A DNA stretch of 64,000 nt. Origin: Chloroflexus aggregans DSM 9485. Its GTDB lineage: Bacteria; Chloroflexota; Chloroflexia; Chloroflexales; Chloroflexaceae. A program made the position numbers and the translations under genes. Below, in pieces: positions 36,102-45,065 of the stretch; the stretch's first letter is position 1; each line of letters opens with the position of its first letter. The stretch is from the NCBI RefSeq assembly GCF_000021945.1, contig NC_011831.1:1150001-1214000 (forward strand), written 5' to 3'. A model generated the notes under the pieces. The model was not told the origin of the DNA, did not search any database, and saw nothing but the letters and a program-made list of their open reading frames with translations.

Positions 36102-37340
36102 CTAGGCAAAGATGTGACGTGCCTTATGCAATGCCGCCACCAACCGATCGATCTCTTCGGGCAAATTGTAGAGATAGAAGCTAGCCCGGGTCGTTGCCGG
36201 TACGCCAAGCACCCGATGGAGTGGCTGCGTACAATGATGGCCGGCCCGCACCGCCACCCCTTCTTGATCGAGGATAGCGGCTACGTCGTGCGGATGCACT
36301 CCTTCGAGCGAGAAACTCACTGCACCACCCCGATCCGCCCCTGCCGGTGGCCCATAGACGGTCAGGCCCGGTACCTCGGCCAAACGTTCGAGGGCATATG
36401 CCGTCAATTCTTGCTCGTAGTGGTGGATCGCCGTCAAACCGACCTCTTGCAGGTAATCGGCTGCTTCACCGAGCGCAATTGCCTCACCAATCGCCGGCGT
36501 GCCCGCCTCAAACCGAGTCGGCGCGGCGGCAAACGTGCTGTGATCCAGTTCAACCAGGTCGATCATCGAGCCACCACCGAGAAACGGCGGCATCGCGTTG
36601 AGCAGCTCACGCCGCCCCCATAGCACGCCGCTTCCGGTCGGACCACACATCTTATGTCCACTAAAGGCAAGAAAATCGACCCCTAACGCCTGCACGTCTA
36701 CCGGCATATGTGGTACACTCTGCGCAGCATCGAGCAGTACCCGTGCGCCAACCGTGCGGGCCCGCGCCACAATCGGTTCAACCGGGTTAATCGTCCCGAA
36801 GACGTTCGATTGGTGCGTAAACGCAACCAACTTCACCCGTTCATCGAGCAAACGGTCGAGGTCATCGAGTACCAACCGCCCCTGACCGTCAAACGGCAAA
36901 TAGACCAACTCAGCACCGGTGCGTTGCGCCAACAACTGCCACGGCACGATATTGGAATGGTGTTCCATCATCGTGAGCAAGATGCGGTCACCGGCCCGAA
37001 CATTGGCACTCCCCCACGAATACGCAACCAGATTGATCGCCTCGGTGGTATTCCGCACAAAGATCACTTCGCGCTGACTTGGTGCATTGATCAGACGGGC
37101 CAGCTTACCACGTGCTCGCTCGTAGGCAAACGTCGCCTCCTCGCTCAGCCGGTAAATCCCACGATGCACGTTGGCATTATAGCGCCGGTAGTAATCTTCC
37201 AGCGTCTCGATAACGCGCTGTGGCTTTTGAGATGAAGCCGCACTATCGAGAAACGCCAGCGGCTTGCCATTCACCTGCTGATGCAAAATCGGAAACTCGC
37301 GCCGCAAAGCGATCACATCAAATTGAGACAAAGTCGCCAT
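36102..37340 (-). CDS. sufS: Cysteine desulfurase SufS
   Basis: 412 aa from the ATG at 37340. A group II PLP desulfurase that mobilises sulfur from cysteine. The PLP lysine is Lys230 (FSGHKMCGPTG), the MMEHHSN motif is upstream, and the catalytic Cys370 is in RAGHHCTQP on the short group II loop. It passes sulfur to SufU. Confidence 0.97.
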   Translation of the reverse strand: MATLSQFDVIALRREFPILHQQVNGKPLAFLDSAASSQKPQRVIETLEDYYRRYNANVHRGIYRLSEEATFAYERARGKLARLINAPSQREVIFVRNTTEAINLVAYSWGSANVRAGDRILLTMMEHHSNIVPWQLLAQRTGAELVYLPFDGQGRLVLDDLDRLLDERVKLVAFTHQSNVFGTINPVEPIVARARTVGARVLLDAAQSVPHMPVDVQALGVDFLAFSGHKMCGPTGSGVLWGRRELLNAMPPFLGGGSMIDLVELDHSTFAAAPTRFEAGTPAIGEAIALGEAADYLQEVGLTAIHHYEQELTAYALERLAEVPGLTVYGPPAGADRGGAVSFSLEGVHPHDVAAILDQEGVAVRAGHHCTQPLHRVLGVPATTRASFYLYNLPEEIDRLVAALHKARHIFA

Positions 37341-37440
37341 AGCTGTACCTTCATCTGACGCCGGTGTGATACCGGCGCCAGACCGGCCGTCGAAGTGCAT
37401 GAGTGATGCACTTCACGGTAAGCCACCTCAACGGCAGCAA

Positions 37441-38655
37441 TTAGATCTTTGCTGCGATTTCAGCGATCAACTCGGCACGCAACTCTTCAAGCGGGATCGT
37501 ATCGAGCGCCGGCTCAAAGAAGCCCATCACGATCATCCGTTGCGCTTCGGCACGCGGAATACCGCGAGTTTGCATATAGAAGAGCTGCTCTTGATCGATA
37601 TCGCCGCTGGTTGAAGCATGCCCGCCTTTCAGCACATCGTTCGTGCTAATCATCAGACCGGGAATACTATCGTTACGCGCCTTGGGGCTAAGGTGCAAGG
37701 CATGCTCTTCCAGCCGCGTACTGGTAGCCGCCGACTCGTGCTCGATCTTGATCATACCATCGAAGACACTGTAGGCCGTGTCGTTGACTACCGTCTTAAA
37801 TTGCATGAAACTCTCGCAATTATGACCGACGTGGCGCATCCACGGCGCGATCACCAAGTTCTGGCTATCGGCAGCAAACGTCGCACCGAGCCAATTGAGG
37901 CGTGAACCGTTACCAACCAGTGTCGCCTCAGCTTCGATATGCTGCACTTGACCACCAAGCTGGATCGACGTCCATTCTAGATTGGCATCGCGATTCAGGA
38001 TGGCGCGCTGACCGGCCAGATGGTAGACACCGCGCCCCCAATGTTGAATGCTGATGAAGCGGACACTTGCTCCATCGCCAACGAAGATCTCGGTGATTGG
38101 ACCGGCAAAGGAACCGGCACGCAGATCGGGCGAGGTAAACTCCTCGATCAGCGTAACGCTCGCCTGTGGTTCAACGATGACTAAGGTGCGTGGAAAAATC
38201 GCCACACCATCGGTACCGAGCGTATAGATCAGGCGGAGCGGCACCTCGATAGCGACACCCTTCGGCACGTACAGGAACGCACCGTCTTGCCAGAGGGCAG
38301 CCCGCAGCGCGCTAAACTTATGCTTCAACGGCTCAACTGCCGTATCCATATATTTCTGGATCAGTGCTTCGTGCGAGCGTAATGCCGCCGCCAGCGTCGT
38401 AAAGACGACACCTTGCGCAGCCAACGCCGGATCCCACTGGATCGCCGTCGCATGCGCACTATCTGAGGGAGCAATCGTCGTCGGATCAAGCTTGCTAAGA
38501 TCGGTCCGCCGCCACTCGGGCGGATTCATCTGGGCAAAGGCAGCCCATGCTTCCCGCCGACGATCGGTGAGCCATGCCGGCTCGCCGGCAGCTTGCGAAC
38601 GCGCCACGACGAACTCGGCGCTGATCTCGTTCAAAGTAGGCAACGTCGTTGTCAT
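37441..38655 (-). CDS. sufD: Fe-S cluster assembly protein SufD
   Basis: 404 aa from the ATG at 38655 (GGGAG 6 bases upstream; an in-frame ATG two codons earlier overlaps the ribosome-binding site). Beta-helix protein paralogous to SufB: YVPKGVAIEVPLRLIYTL, LVIVEPQASVTLIEEF, the C-terminal GIPRAEAQRMIVMGFFEP. The conserved His in the core, LHLSPKARNDSIPGL, contacts the cluster site. A gap of about 100 bases separates it from sufS. Confidence 0.96.
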   Translation of the reverse strand: MTTTLPTLNEISAEFVVARSQAAGEPAWLTDRRREAWAAFAQMNPPEWRRTDLSKLDPTTIAPSDSAHATAIQWDPALAAQGVVFTTLAAALRSHEALIQKYMDTAVEPLKHKFSALRAALWQDGAFLYVPKGVAIEVPLRLIYTLGTDGVAIFPRTLVIVEPQASVTLIEEFTSPDLRAGSFAGPITEIFVGDGASVRFISIQHWGRGVYHLAGQRAILNRDANLEWTSIQLGGQVQHIEAEATLVGNGSRLNWLGATFAADSQNLVIAPWMRHVGHNCESFMQFKTVVNDTAYSVFDGMIKIEHESAATSTRLEEHALHLSPKARNDSIPGLMISTNDVLKGGHASTSGDIDQEQLFYMQTRGIPRAEAQRMIVMGFFEPALDTIPLEELRAELIAEIAAKI

Positions 38656-38666
38656 GGGCATCTCCC

Positions 38667-39446
38667 TTAGGCGGCACCGGCCAGCTCCTCACGGAGCCAA
38701 TCGTAACCCTTCTCCTCCAATTCAAGGGCCAGTTCAGGACCACCCTCGCGCACAATGCGACCGTCCATCATTACCGACACGACATTGGGTTTGATATAGT
38801 TGAGCAGGCGCTGATAGTGGGTAATGACCAACACACCCATGTGTGGGCCGGCCATCCGATTCACGCCATTGGCCACAATCCGCAGCGCATCAATATCTAA
38901 CCCAGAGTCGGTTTCGTCGAGAACGGCCATCGACGGCTTGAGCAACATCATCTGTAAAATCTCAAGGCGCTTCTTTTCACCGCCGCTAAAACCGTCATTG
39001 AGATAGCGACGGGCAAAGCTCTCGTCCATCTCTAACAAGTTCAAGCCTTCACGGAGCAACTTGCGAAACTCAGCCGCTGGAATTGCCGTCTCCTTCGGAT
39101 CTTTGCCCTCTTCTGCCCGGTGTGCATTAATCGCCGAACGCAAAAAGTTTGCCACCGTAACGCCCGGCACTGCGACCGGATACTGGAAAGCGAGAAACAC
39201 GCCCAGCCGGCTACGCTCATCAGGTTCAAGCTCCAGCAGATTATGGCCTTTGTACCAAATCTCGCCACTCGTTACCTCATACGCAGGGTGGCCGGCGATA
39301 ATGTACGACAGCGTGCTCTTGCCACTGCCGTTCGGCCCCATAATTGCGTGGATCGTACCCTGACGTACCGTCAGATTCACACCGCGCAGAATCTCCTTGT
39401 CACCGATCCGCGCATAGAGATCCTTGATGATCAAATCGTTGCTCAT
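38667..39446 (-). CDS. sufC: Fe-S assembly ATPase SufC
   Basis: 259 aa ABC-type ATPase. Walker [10 protein letters not shown], signature FSGGEKKR, Walker [13 protein letters not shown] and the H-loop VITHYQR are all intact. LDETDSGLD is the SufC-specific variant. GAGG precedes the ATG. First structural gene after the regulator. Confidence 0.97.
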   Translation of the reverse strand: MSNDLIIKDLYARIGDKEILRGVNLTVRQGTIHAIMGPNGSGKSTLSYIIAGHPAYEVTSGEIWYKGHNLLELEPDERSRLGVFLAFQYPVAVPGVTVANFLRSAINAHRAEEGKDPKETAIPAAEFRKLLREGLNLLEMDESFARRYLNDGFSGGEKKRLEILQMMLLKPSMAVLDETDSGLDIDALRIVANGVNRMAGPHMGVLVITHYQRLLNYIKPNVVSVMMDGRIVREGGPELALELEEKGYDWLREELAGAA

Positions 39447-39479
39447 GAACTCCTCACCACATCATACAAATAGACAACC

Positions 39480-40157
39480 TTACCTATCAGGATTAACATC
39501 AGCAGCCGGTGGCGTCAATGTCAGTGGAATATCCTGCGGGCGCAGCACGAAGCGACAGTTGTGTGCGCCGGATCGGATCGTATCCTCGAGTACGAGCTTT
39601 TCGCCCAGTACATACTCGATCATACGTCGCTCCATCGAACAGACCTCAGGATGATCGGCTGCCACATCGTAGAACGGACAGGCGAACAAGCGCAACACAT
39701 CGCCTTCAGGCTCGATCTCGGCCGGTACACCACGCTGCTCGAGCAAAGCTCGCAGCTCATTGAGCCGAGCAGCCACATCGGTACCGGCCATTCGATCGGC
39801 GTACTCGCTCGCCAAACGCCTGCTTACTCGGTCGAGCAATTGCTCAACCTTCCCTTCCCCTTCTAGTTCGATCAGCTCGCGCAGTAAGGTACTGATCAAG
39901 CGATCGTACTGTTTGGGGAAGGACTTCTGCGCTTTTTCCGACAAGGTATAAACCAGCCGTGGCCGACCCGGCCCGTTGCGCTCACTGGTCACTTCGACCA
40001 TATCTTCTGCTTGCAGATGCACCAAATGATCGCGCACTGCCGTCGTGCTGACGCCGAGTAAATCGGCCAGCTCTTTGACGGTTGCTCGCGCATGGCGCTG
40101 CAAGTAGCACAAGATCATACCGGCCGGACTATCAGGTGGGTACCGAGTGTGTTCCAT
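39480..40157 (-). CDS. sufR: SufR-like Fe-S-sensing repressor
   Basis: 225 aa from the ATG at 40157 (GGAG 10 bases upstream; a longer start lies upstream of the predicted transcription start and is rejected). An N-terminal winged helix (about 10-75; TVKELADLLGVSTTAVRDHL, GRPRLVY wing) is followed by a helical part and three Cys: 160, 173 and 201 (C-x12-C-x27-C). In cyanobacterial SufR a fourth Cys falls inside the x27 stretch; here the corresponding residue is not Cys, so the cluster would be held by three Cys plus another ligand, as reported for the actinobacterial type. It controls the suf operon it heads. Confidence 0.92.
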   Translation of the reverse strand: MEHTRYPPDSPAGMILCYLQRHARATVKELADLLGVSTTAVRDHLVHLQAEDMVEVTSERNGPGRPRLVYTLSEKAQKSFPKQYDRLISTLLRELIELEGEGKVEQLLDRVSRRLASEYADRMAGTDVAARLNELRALLEQRGVPAEIEPEGDVLRLFACPFYDVAADHPEVCSMERRMIEYVLGEKLVLEDTIRSGAHNCRFVLRPQDIPLTLTPPAADVNPDR

Positions 40158-40186
40158 AGTCGCACTACTCCGAACTACTACTGGAT

Positions 40187-40235
40187 AGTCTACCAGCATT
40201 TTGAGCTATTGTCAATAAAAAAGCTAAAAACTTTT
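40187..40235 (-). promoter_or_regulatory. suf operon promoter
   Basis: Minus-strand TTGACA (40210-40215), exactly 17 bases, then TAGACT (40187-40192). Transcription would start near 40180, about 22 bases before the sufR ATG. Upstream of the -35 is an AT inverted repeat (AATAAAAAAG/CTTTTTTTATT, 40213-40241) that could serve as an UP element or operator. The cyanobacterial SufR site CAAC-N6-GTTG is not present. Confidence 0.75.
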
Positions 40236-40272
40236 TTTATTCGAGTGTATGGGATGAACCGATACCTATTAG

Positions 40273-40314
40273 TGTAATTCTGTAATTGACATTACACAAG
40301 ATCAGGATTACACT
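40273..40314 (+). promoter_or_regulatory. Promoter with nested TGTAAT/ATTACA palindromes
   Basis: TTGACA (40286-40291), 17 bases, TACACT (40309-40314). The -35 lies inside a perfect palindrome TGTAATTGACATTACA (40281-40296). A further TGTAAT (40273) and ATTACA (40307-40312) flank it. Such an array over a core promoter is the layout of a repressor operator. The cognate regulator is not obvious; it could be the SufR-like gene transcribed divergently from the other side. Confidence 0.7.
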
Positions 40315-40319
40315 ACATC

Positions 40320-40381
40320 ATGTGCCCGACAGACCGGGGGCACACCGGCAACAGCGGGTGGCCGGCGCCACGGTCACCCGC
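40320..40381 (+). promoter_or_regulatory. Leader with two stable hairpins
   Basis: Just after the predicted start of transcription, TGTGCCC (40321-40327) pairs with GGGCACA (40338-40344) and GCGGGTG (40354-40360) pairs with CACCCGC (40375-40381). The ribosome-binding site AAGGAG follows. It does not match a riboswitch class I know. Confidence 0.45.
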
Positions 40382-40401
40382 CCGATCACAAGGAGTTTCG
40401 T

Positions 40402-40665
40402 ATGCGCTGGGAGTACAAAGTTGTGTTTGTTGAAGCATGGCATCGTGTCTCGGTTGAGGGCCACGAGAGCTATCCCGAAACCGGTGAACGTAACACCGGG
40501 TTTGCCCGCCGCTTTCTCAACGGACTAGGCGCCGAAGGCTGGGAAGTGTGTGGTGTACAACCGATTATGCCGGGGCGAAGCTATCTGCTCCTCAAACGGC
40601 CATTGGCCGACGGTGCCGAACCCGATCTGTCGGTAGCACGCCGACCTAATCCAAACGCGCCGTAG
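40402..40665 (+). CDS. DUF4177-like small protein
   Basis: 87 aa. The pattern WEYKVVFVE...FLNGLGAEGWEVCGVQP...YLLLKRP is that of the DUF4177 family, small soluble beta proteins of unknown function. The C-terminal 17 residues are a disordered Pro/Arg tail. AAGGAG precedes the ATG. It is divergent from the suf operon with about 240 bases between, and has a strikingly regulated promoter. It ends at a strong terminator. Confidence 0.75.
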   Translation: MRWEYKVVFVEAWHRVSVEGHESYPETGERNTGFARRFLNGLGAEGWEVCGVQPIMPGRSYLLLKRPLADGAEPDLSVARRPNPNAP

Positions 40666-40671
40666 TAAACC

Positions 40672-40728
40672 AAAAGCGCAAAGGCGCTCAGGTCTTGCCA
40701 GGAAGACACTTTGCGCCTTTGCGCTTTT
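40672..40728. terminator. Strong bidirectional terminator
   Basis: AAAAGCGCAAAGGCGC (40672-40687) and its exact complement (40713-40728) form a 16-bp stem ending in TTTT on one side and AAAA on the other. It ends both the DUF4177-like gene and the convergent AAA+ gene, whose stop lies inside the right arm. The GCGCAAAGG core is the same as in the repeat clusters at 28928 and 56446, so the element may have been recruited from that family. Confidence 0.9.
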
Positions 40729-41938
40729 ACCTTCCACCATCCCGCGGATCGCGGCGAGGAGCGATCCGTGGACCGCGGGTCGTGAAAATACCACCTTCAG
40801 CAGCATTACTCCGCTCGTGGGTCAGGCTAATGCTGGGCGGCTGTGGCCCGTCACTCTGACCAACGGCCAACCGTTGCAATTCTTGCTGGCGTAATTCCTC
40901 TGCAAGCTCGAGGAGTTCCGGTTTTTCGCAATAGTAAAACTGTAGCGCTTTCCCGTGCTCATCAATCCCGGTGTAACGAACCTCTACCAGACTGCCGTGG
41001 GGAATAGCACCGGAGGCCATCAGATCGGCAAGCTGCGCATCAATATCTTTTAAAATACGCTGCCGTAACGGACGAGCACCAAATCGTGAGTCAAACCCTT
41101 TGGTGAGTAAGTACTCTTTGGCTGCCGGCGTCACCTGCACTTGAACCGCGTAGCGCAAGTATTGCTGATTACACTCGGCGATCATGCGGTCAAATACATG
41201 GCTTAGGGTTTCAGCAGAGAGTGGTCGAAAAGCGATAATTTCATCAAGCCGATTAATCCATTCCGGCTGAAAGACTTTCTGGAGTGCTTCAAACCCGATC
41301 TGATAAATATCGCGCCCTGTCGCCTCGACATCGATATGGGGTGTGCGAAAGCCAATCGTGCGTCGGTCGAGAAAATCGACCATCTCTTTTGCGCCGACAT
41401 TCGTCGTAAAGATAACGATACTATTGTGAAAACTGACTCGTCGCCCACCGTTGAGCAAGAGGATCTCGCCATCCTCCATCACCTGCAAGAGCAAGTTCCA
41501 CAACTCCGGCGTCCCCTTTTCGATCTCATCAAACAAGACCACACTACCCTCTTGTTCGATAATATCGGGGTTAAGCAGTGGCTTCTGGTCGCGGCCCACA
41601 TAGCTCGGCGGTGCCCCAACCAACGCGCTCACTTCATGCCCTTGACTAAAGAGTGAGCAATCGATCTTGAGAAAGGCACTACCATCAGGTCGCAGCAGTT
41701 CGGCCAACGCCCGGGCTGTCGCCGTTTTGCCAACACCGGTGGGACCGAGAAACAAGAGAGTGGCTCGAGGACGGCGGTTATTACCGGCAGAAAAACCATA
41801 TCGTGACCGATTCAACACGCGAATGATGCTCTCGATCGCGCGCTCTTGACCGAAAATTTGGGCACGTAGCCGACGTTCAATCTCATCGAGTGGATTTTGC
41901 TGACCGCGCACGGCCAACCTCATGTCACCATCACTCAT
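40727..41938 (-). CDS. Single-ring Clp-type AAA+ ATPase (D2-like)
   Basis: 403 aa from the ATG at 41938 (GGGAGG upstream). It corresponds to the second AAA+ ring plus C-terminal domain of ClpA/B/C: FGQERAIESIIRVLNRSR, Walker A GPTGVGKTATA, GAPPSYVG pore-loop region, Walker B SVVLFDEIEK, TTNVGA sensor 1, RFGARPLRQRI sensor 2. It lacks the N-domain and D1 ring, has no zinc finger unlike ClpX, and no IGF loop for ClpP is seen. The last 60 residues are a charged tail. Probably a protein-remodelling machine with an unknown client. Confidence 0.85.
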   Translation of the reverse strand: MSDGDMRLAVRGQQNPLDEIERRLRAQIFGQERAIESIIRVLNRSRYGFSAGNNRRPRATLLFLGPTGVGKTATARALAELLRPDGSAFLKIDCSLFSQGHEVSALVGAPPSYVGRDQKPLLNPDIIEQEGSVVLFDEIEKGTPELWNLLLQVMEDGEILLLNGGRRVSFHNSIVIFTTNVGAKEMVDFLDRRTIGFRTPHIDVEATGRDIYQIGFEALQKVFQPEWINRLDEIIAFRPLSAETLSHVFDRMIAECNQQYLRYAVQVQVTPAAKEYLLTKGFDSRFGARPLRQRILKDIDAQLADLMASGAIPHGSLVEVRYTGIDEHGKALQFYYCEKPELLELAEELRQQELQRLAVGQSDGPQPPSISLTHERSNAAEGGIFTTRGPRIAPRRDPRDGGR

Positions 41939-42151
41939 AACGCCTCCCTTGCCGACCACCGGCTGTCCCGCCCCACTACACCAGTTTGGACAAAGCGCGC
42001 CTGTCATGATGGTGTCGGAATTGGCGCTGCCCATCTACACCGCACGTTACCTTGTTGTGGTGGTTCGTTCATATCGCTCAAACGAACGATCTACTTAAAT
42101 TGTCAATTATTGTAGCACGTATTGTTATGTTTATCATTTGCTACATTGTCA

Positions 42152-42997
42152 TCAGCGTAGCCATGCTAACGCGGTAGTCACGACAATAATCGAGAAAAAC
42201 AGCAGCGCCAACGGAAAACCGCCTAACAGAATGATGAAGCCAATGTAAGGTAATGAACCACAGGCATACGCCACACTCACAACGATCATCAACATCCGAC
42301 CTCGTTTGCGTCCGGTAGCCCAATCGATCAAACGAGATAGCGCATTGCCGGTCATCGGGCCGAGCAAGAAGGCAACGATAAATCCAAAAAAGCCGGCCCA
42401 GCCGATGACCACGCCCGCGACGAGCGTGACCAACAGTGCGTAGATCAGGGCGACGACCCCGGCTACCAGCAGTTGGGTCGGCCCAACCTGATAGTTCACC
42501 GGTGTTCGCTCACGGGCACACTCTGGACAAATTTGACCAACCGGTGTGGCCCGCGCACATTCCGTACAAATCGGACGCCCACAACTGATACAGCGCAGGC
42601 CCGTCTCACGTTGCGGATGGCGGTAGCAGACGAGTGTCTCCGATGCCGGCGTGACCGGTGCTGCCGGTGGTTCCTCTACCGCGGCTTCTTCCCGTTCGCG
42701 CACCTGCACTCCGGTCGGCGCCAACAATTCACCCGCCGCAAGGCGTGCTTCGACTTGCTCGAGCGTTGCTCGGGCCTCACTATTTTCGGGATCAACGGCC
42801 AGGGCACGCAGCAGATATTCTCGCTTGTCACGGTACGGGCGTAGCGCTGTTGCCATGCCGAGCAACGCATCGACAGAGTGCGGATCAATCTCAAGCGCCT
42901 CGCGAAAGCGCAATCGCGCTGTTACGGTATCGCCGGCGATCAAGGCTGCTCGTCCGGCCGCGACCAATTCAGCGGCTGTGATTGTCGATTCAGTCAT
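42152..42997 (-). CDS. TPR, B-box zinc-finger and membrane protein
   Basis: 281 aa from the ATG at 42997 (GGAG upstream). The N-terminus has TPR-like repeats (about 10-90; LIAGDTVTARLRFREALEIDP). Residues about 120-165 hold a B-box-type zinc finger: CYRHPQRETGLRCISCGRPIC, CTECAR, CPECAR. The C-terminal part (from about 180) has four hydrophobic segments. Such proteins are common in Chloroflexi and uncharacterised. It overlaps the methyltransferase stop by 8 bases and is co-translated with it. Confidence 0.8.
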   Translation of the reverse strand: MTESTITAAELVAAGRAALIAGDTVTARLRFREALEIDPHSVDALLGMATALRPYRDKREYLLRALAVDPENSEARATLEQVEARLAAGELLAPTGVQVREREEAAVEEPPAAPVTPASETLVCYRHPQRETGLRCISCGRPICTECARATPVGQICPECARERTPVNYQVGPTQLLVAGVVALIYALLVTLVAGVVIGWAGFFGFIVAFLLGPMTGNALSRLIDWATGRKRGRMLMIVVSVAYACGSLPYIGFIILLGGFPLALLFFSIIVVTTALAWLR

Positions 42998-43775
42998 AGC
43001 TTCTCCGCAGTACGAAAAAATAATATGCACCATCGGGTGGTGCCGGTGCTTCGTAGATTCGACGCAATATCGGCTCCCACAATAAGTTGGGCGTGAACGG
43101 CGGTGCCAACAACCAACGCCCGGTCAGTGCGCGGGTCAATAAACTTGGCGCACCGTAATAATGACTAATATCGAAGAGCTTGAGAGCGGCATCGCTGATG
43201 TACGGCCGACACGCCTCGACGGTAAAACCGGCTTGGGTAAACCGCGCTTCCCACTCGGCTCGGCTCAGCGTGTTGTAGTGGTACGATATCTGATTAAACC
43301 AACGTCCGTACCGACTACCGTCGAAACCAAGTCGATTGAGAAGCCATGTCCCAAAGAGAGCCTGCGGGAAGCGTTCCCCTACTACCGAGGCAATAAACGG
43401 CCCGCCCGGTCGCACCACGCGCGCTATTTCACGGAGGGTTTGGTCGAGTGGTTTGACATGCTCGAGGACGCAGTTGGAGATCGCTGCGGCGAACGTGCCA
43501 TCGGCAAAGGGAAGTGCCTCACCGGTTGCCACAGCGAGACCGGTATACACTCCACGACGCGCAGCTTCGTGCGTATCGTTGATGCGTGGGTCGATACCGA
43601 CAATCTGCTTGCCGGGAAGCGCAATCTGCACGAAAGTCCCATCGCCCGACCCGATATCAATAATTGGCTCGGGCAGATCGGGGGCTAACTCGGCAAACAA
43701 CCGCGCTTCTACCGACCGAATCATCGCGCGGTGGATCGGCAACGTTACCAAATGTGGACGTAAATAATCAGGCAT
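42990..43775 (-). CDS. SAM-dependent methyltransferase
   Basis: 261 aa class I methyltransferase. IIDIGSGDGTFVQIAL is motif I (SAM binding), VGIDP is the acidic post-I residue, and LPFADGTFAAAISNCVLEHV is the Ubie/type 11-like region. The C-terminal half (about 130-260) is aromatic-rich and fits a lipid or isoprenoid substrate, which is inference. It follows a glycosyltransferase on the same strand, so the pair may modify a membrane glycolipid. Confidence 0.85.
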   Translation of the reverse strand: MPDYLRPHLVTLPIHRAMIRSVEARLFAELAPDLPEPIIDIGSGDGTFVQIALPGKQIVGIDPRINDTHEAARRGVYTGLAVATGEALPFADGTFAAAISNCVLEHVKPLDQTLREIARVVRPGGPFIASVVGERFPQALFGTWLLNRLGFDGSRYGRWFNQISYHYNTLSRAEWEARFTQAGFTVEACRPYISDAALKLFDISHYYGAPSLLTRALTGRWLLAPPFTPNLLWEPILRRIYEAPAPPDGAYYFFVLRRSYD

Positions 43776-43862
43776 ACTTATCTTTCGGCCTGCCTATGGT
43801 GGGTAAAAATACTCACCACAAGCGTTTTGCTACCACTATGAAATATTGTACCGCGTTCACCC

Positions 43863-45011
43863 TCAATCGGCGACACCGAGTGAGCGAAAGAGTTGCTCGT
43901 ACATCTCTGCCGTGCGTTCGGTGCTAAACAAAGCTGCTACCGTTTCACGGGGACGTACATACTGCGACCGATGGGCAATTATTTCGAGGATCGCTTCGGC
44001 CAATGCGTTCGCATCACCGATCGGCACCACCTTCCCCATGCCGGTCATCAACGGTGGTTGACGCACACCGGGCAAATTACTGGCGACCGTCGGTGTCCCG
44101 CACAGCATTGCTTCGACTTGCACCAATCCAAACGTCTCGGTCGAATTGAGTGACGGTACCACCAGCACGTCAAGATTGGGAAAGAATGCCGCCATCTCGC
44201 GCGGATTCAGCGTACCAAGGAACGTCCAATGGTCACGAAACTGCTCCAACAGCGGGGCCAGGCGGCGTGCATAGGCCTCTTCGCCCAAGACATTCTCATG
44301 CTGGCCGGCAAAGAGTACCCGAGCCGTGGGATAGATGGCAAGGATGCGCGGTAGCGCAGCTAAGAGTACCTCGACCCCTTTTTCGGCAGCAAGCCGAGCA
44401 GCCATACCGATCACCGGTCCTTGCAAATTCCAGCGCCGTCGAAACGCTGCAATTTCATCGTCCGATACCTGTGCCACTTCGACCGGTGGTGGAATGATTG
44501 TCACCTTCCGACGCCACTGCCGGAGATAGGGTGAATGGTCGGCAAAATCTTGAGTATAGGCGACGATTCGGGTTGCCAATGCTGCTGCTGCCTGGTTAGC
44601 AATCGCGACAACCTGATTCGCCACCCGATTGAGCAAGCCCGGTGGAAGCTTGAGATCGCTATGGTACGTCAACACAACCGGTTGTTTGAGCACCTTGCCA
44701 CGCAGCGCCAGCCCTGGTGCATCAAATTGCGGAAGGTGCAAGCTCATTGCGTCGTGTTCAAGTGAAAGGCGGGTCGCTAACCAACCGAACGTCGGCATAA
44801 TCACCCCTTTGCTCACCCGAGCGACTACCGGTGCCCGCACGATCCGTACTCCATCAAGAAACTCGATCTTTGGCAAACTCGGATCGTACTGTGAGGTGAG
44901 TACGGTGACGGTATGCCCCCGCCGAACAAGCCCACGAGTCAGCCGTTCGACATAGATCGTTAAGCCGCTCGTATAGGGACGATAGTACGTTAAGGCACAC
45001 AAAATTCGCAT
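43863..45011 (-). CDS. Glycosyltransferase family 4
   Basis: 382 aa GT-B enzyme. The N-terminal LTYYRPYTSGLTIYVERL loop, a Rossmann middle region (VIGMAARLAAEKGVEVLLAAL) and the C-terminal TETFGLVQVEAMLCGTPTVAS with E-x7-E identify GT4 (retaining, nucleotide-sugar dependent). Its acceptor may be lipid or glycan. No clear ribosome-binding site precedes the ATG. First gene of a GT, methyltransferase, TPR protein set. Confidence 0.9.
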   Translation of the reverse strand: MRILCALTYYRPYTSGLTIYVERLTRGLVRRGHTVTVLTSQYDPSLPKIEFLDGVRIVRAPVVARVSKGVIMPTFGWLATRLSLEHDAMSLHLPQFDAPGLALRGKVLKQPVVLTYHSDLKLPPGLLNRVANQVVAIANQAAAALATRIVAYTQDFADHSPYLRQWRRKVTIIPPPVEVAQVSDDEIAAFRRRWNLQGPVIGMAARLAAEKGVEVLLAALPRILAIYPTARVLFAGQHENVLGEEAYARRLAPLLEQFRDHWTFLGTLNPREMAAFFPNLDVLVVPSLNSTETFGLVQVEAMLCGTPTVASNLPGVRQPPLMTGMGKVVPIGDANALAEAILEIIAHRSQYVRPRETVAALFSTERTAEMYEQLFRSLGVAD

Positions 45012-45065
45012 ATAGTGGATGAAACAAAGAACGAGAGGTAGTAACCTCTCGTTAACGGATACTTC

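Noticed and set aside
40321-40381. Guanidine-II (mini-ykkC) riboswitch
   Set aside because: There are two hairpins, but neither has the ACGR loop.
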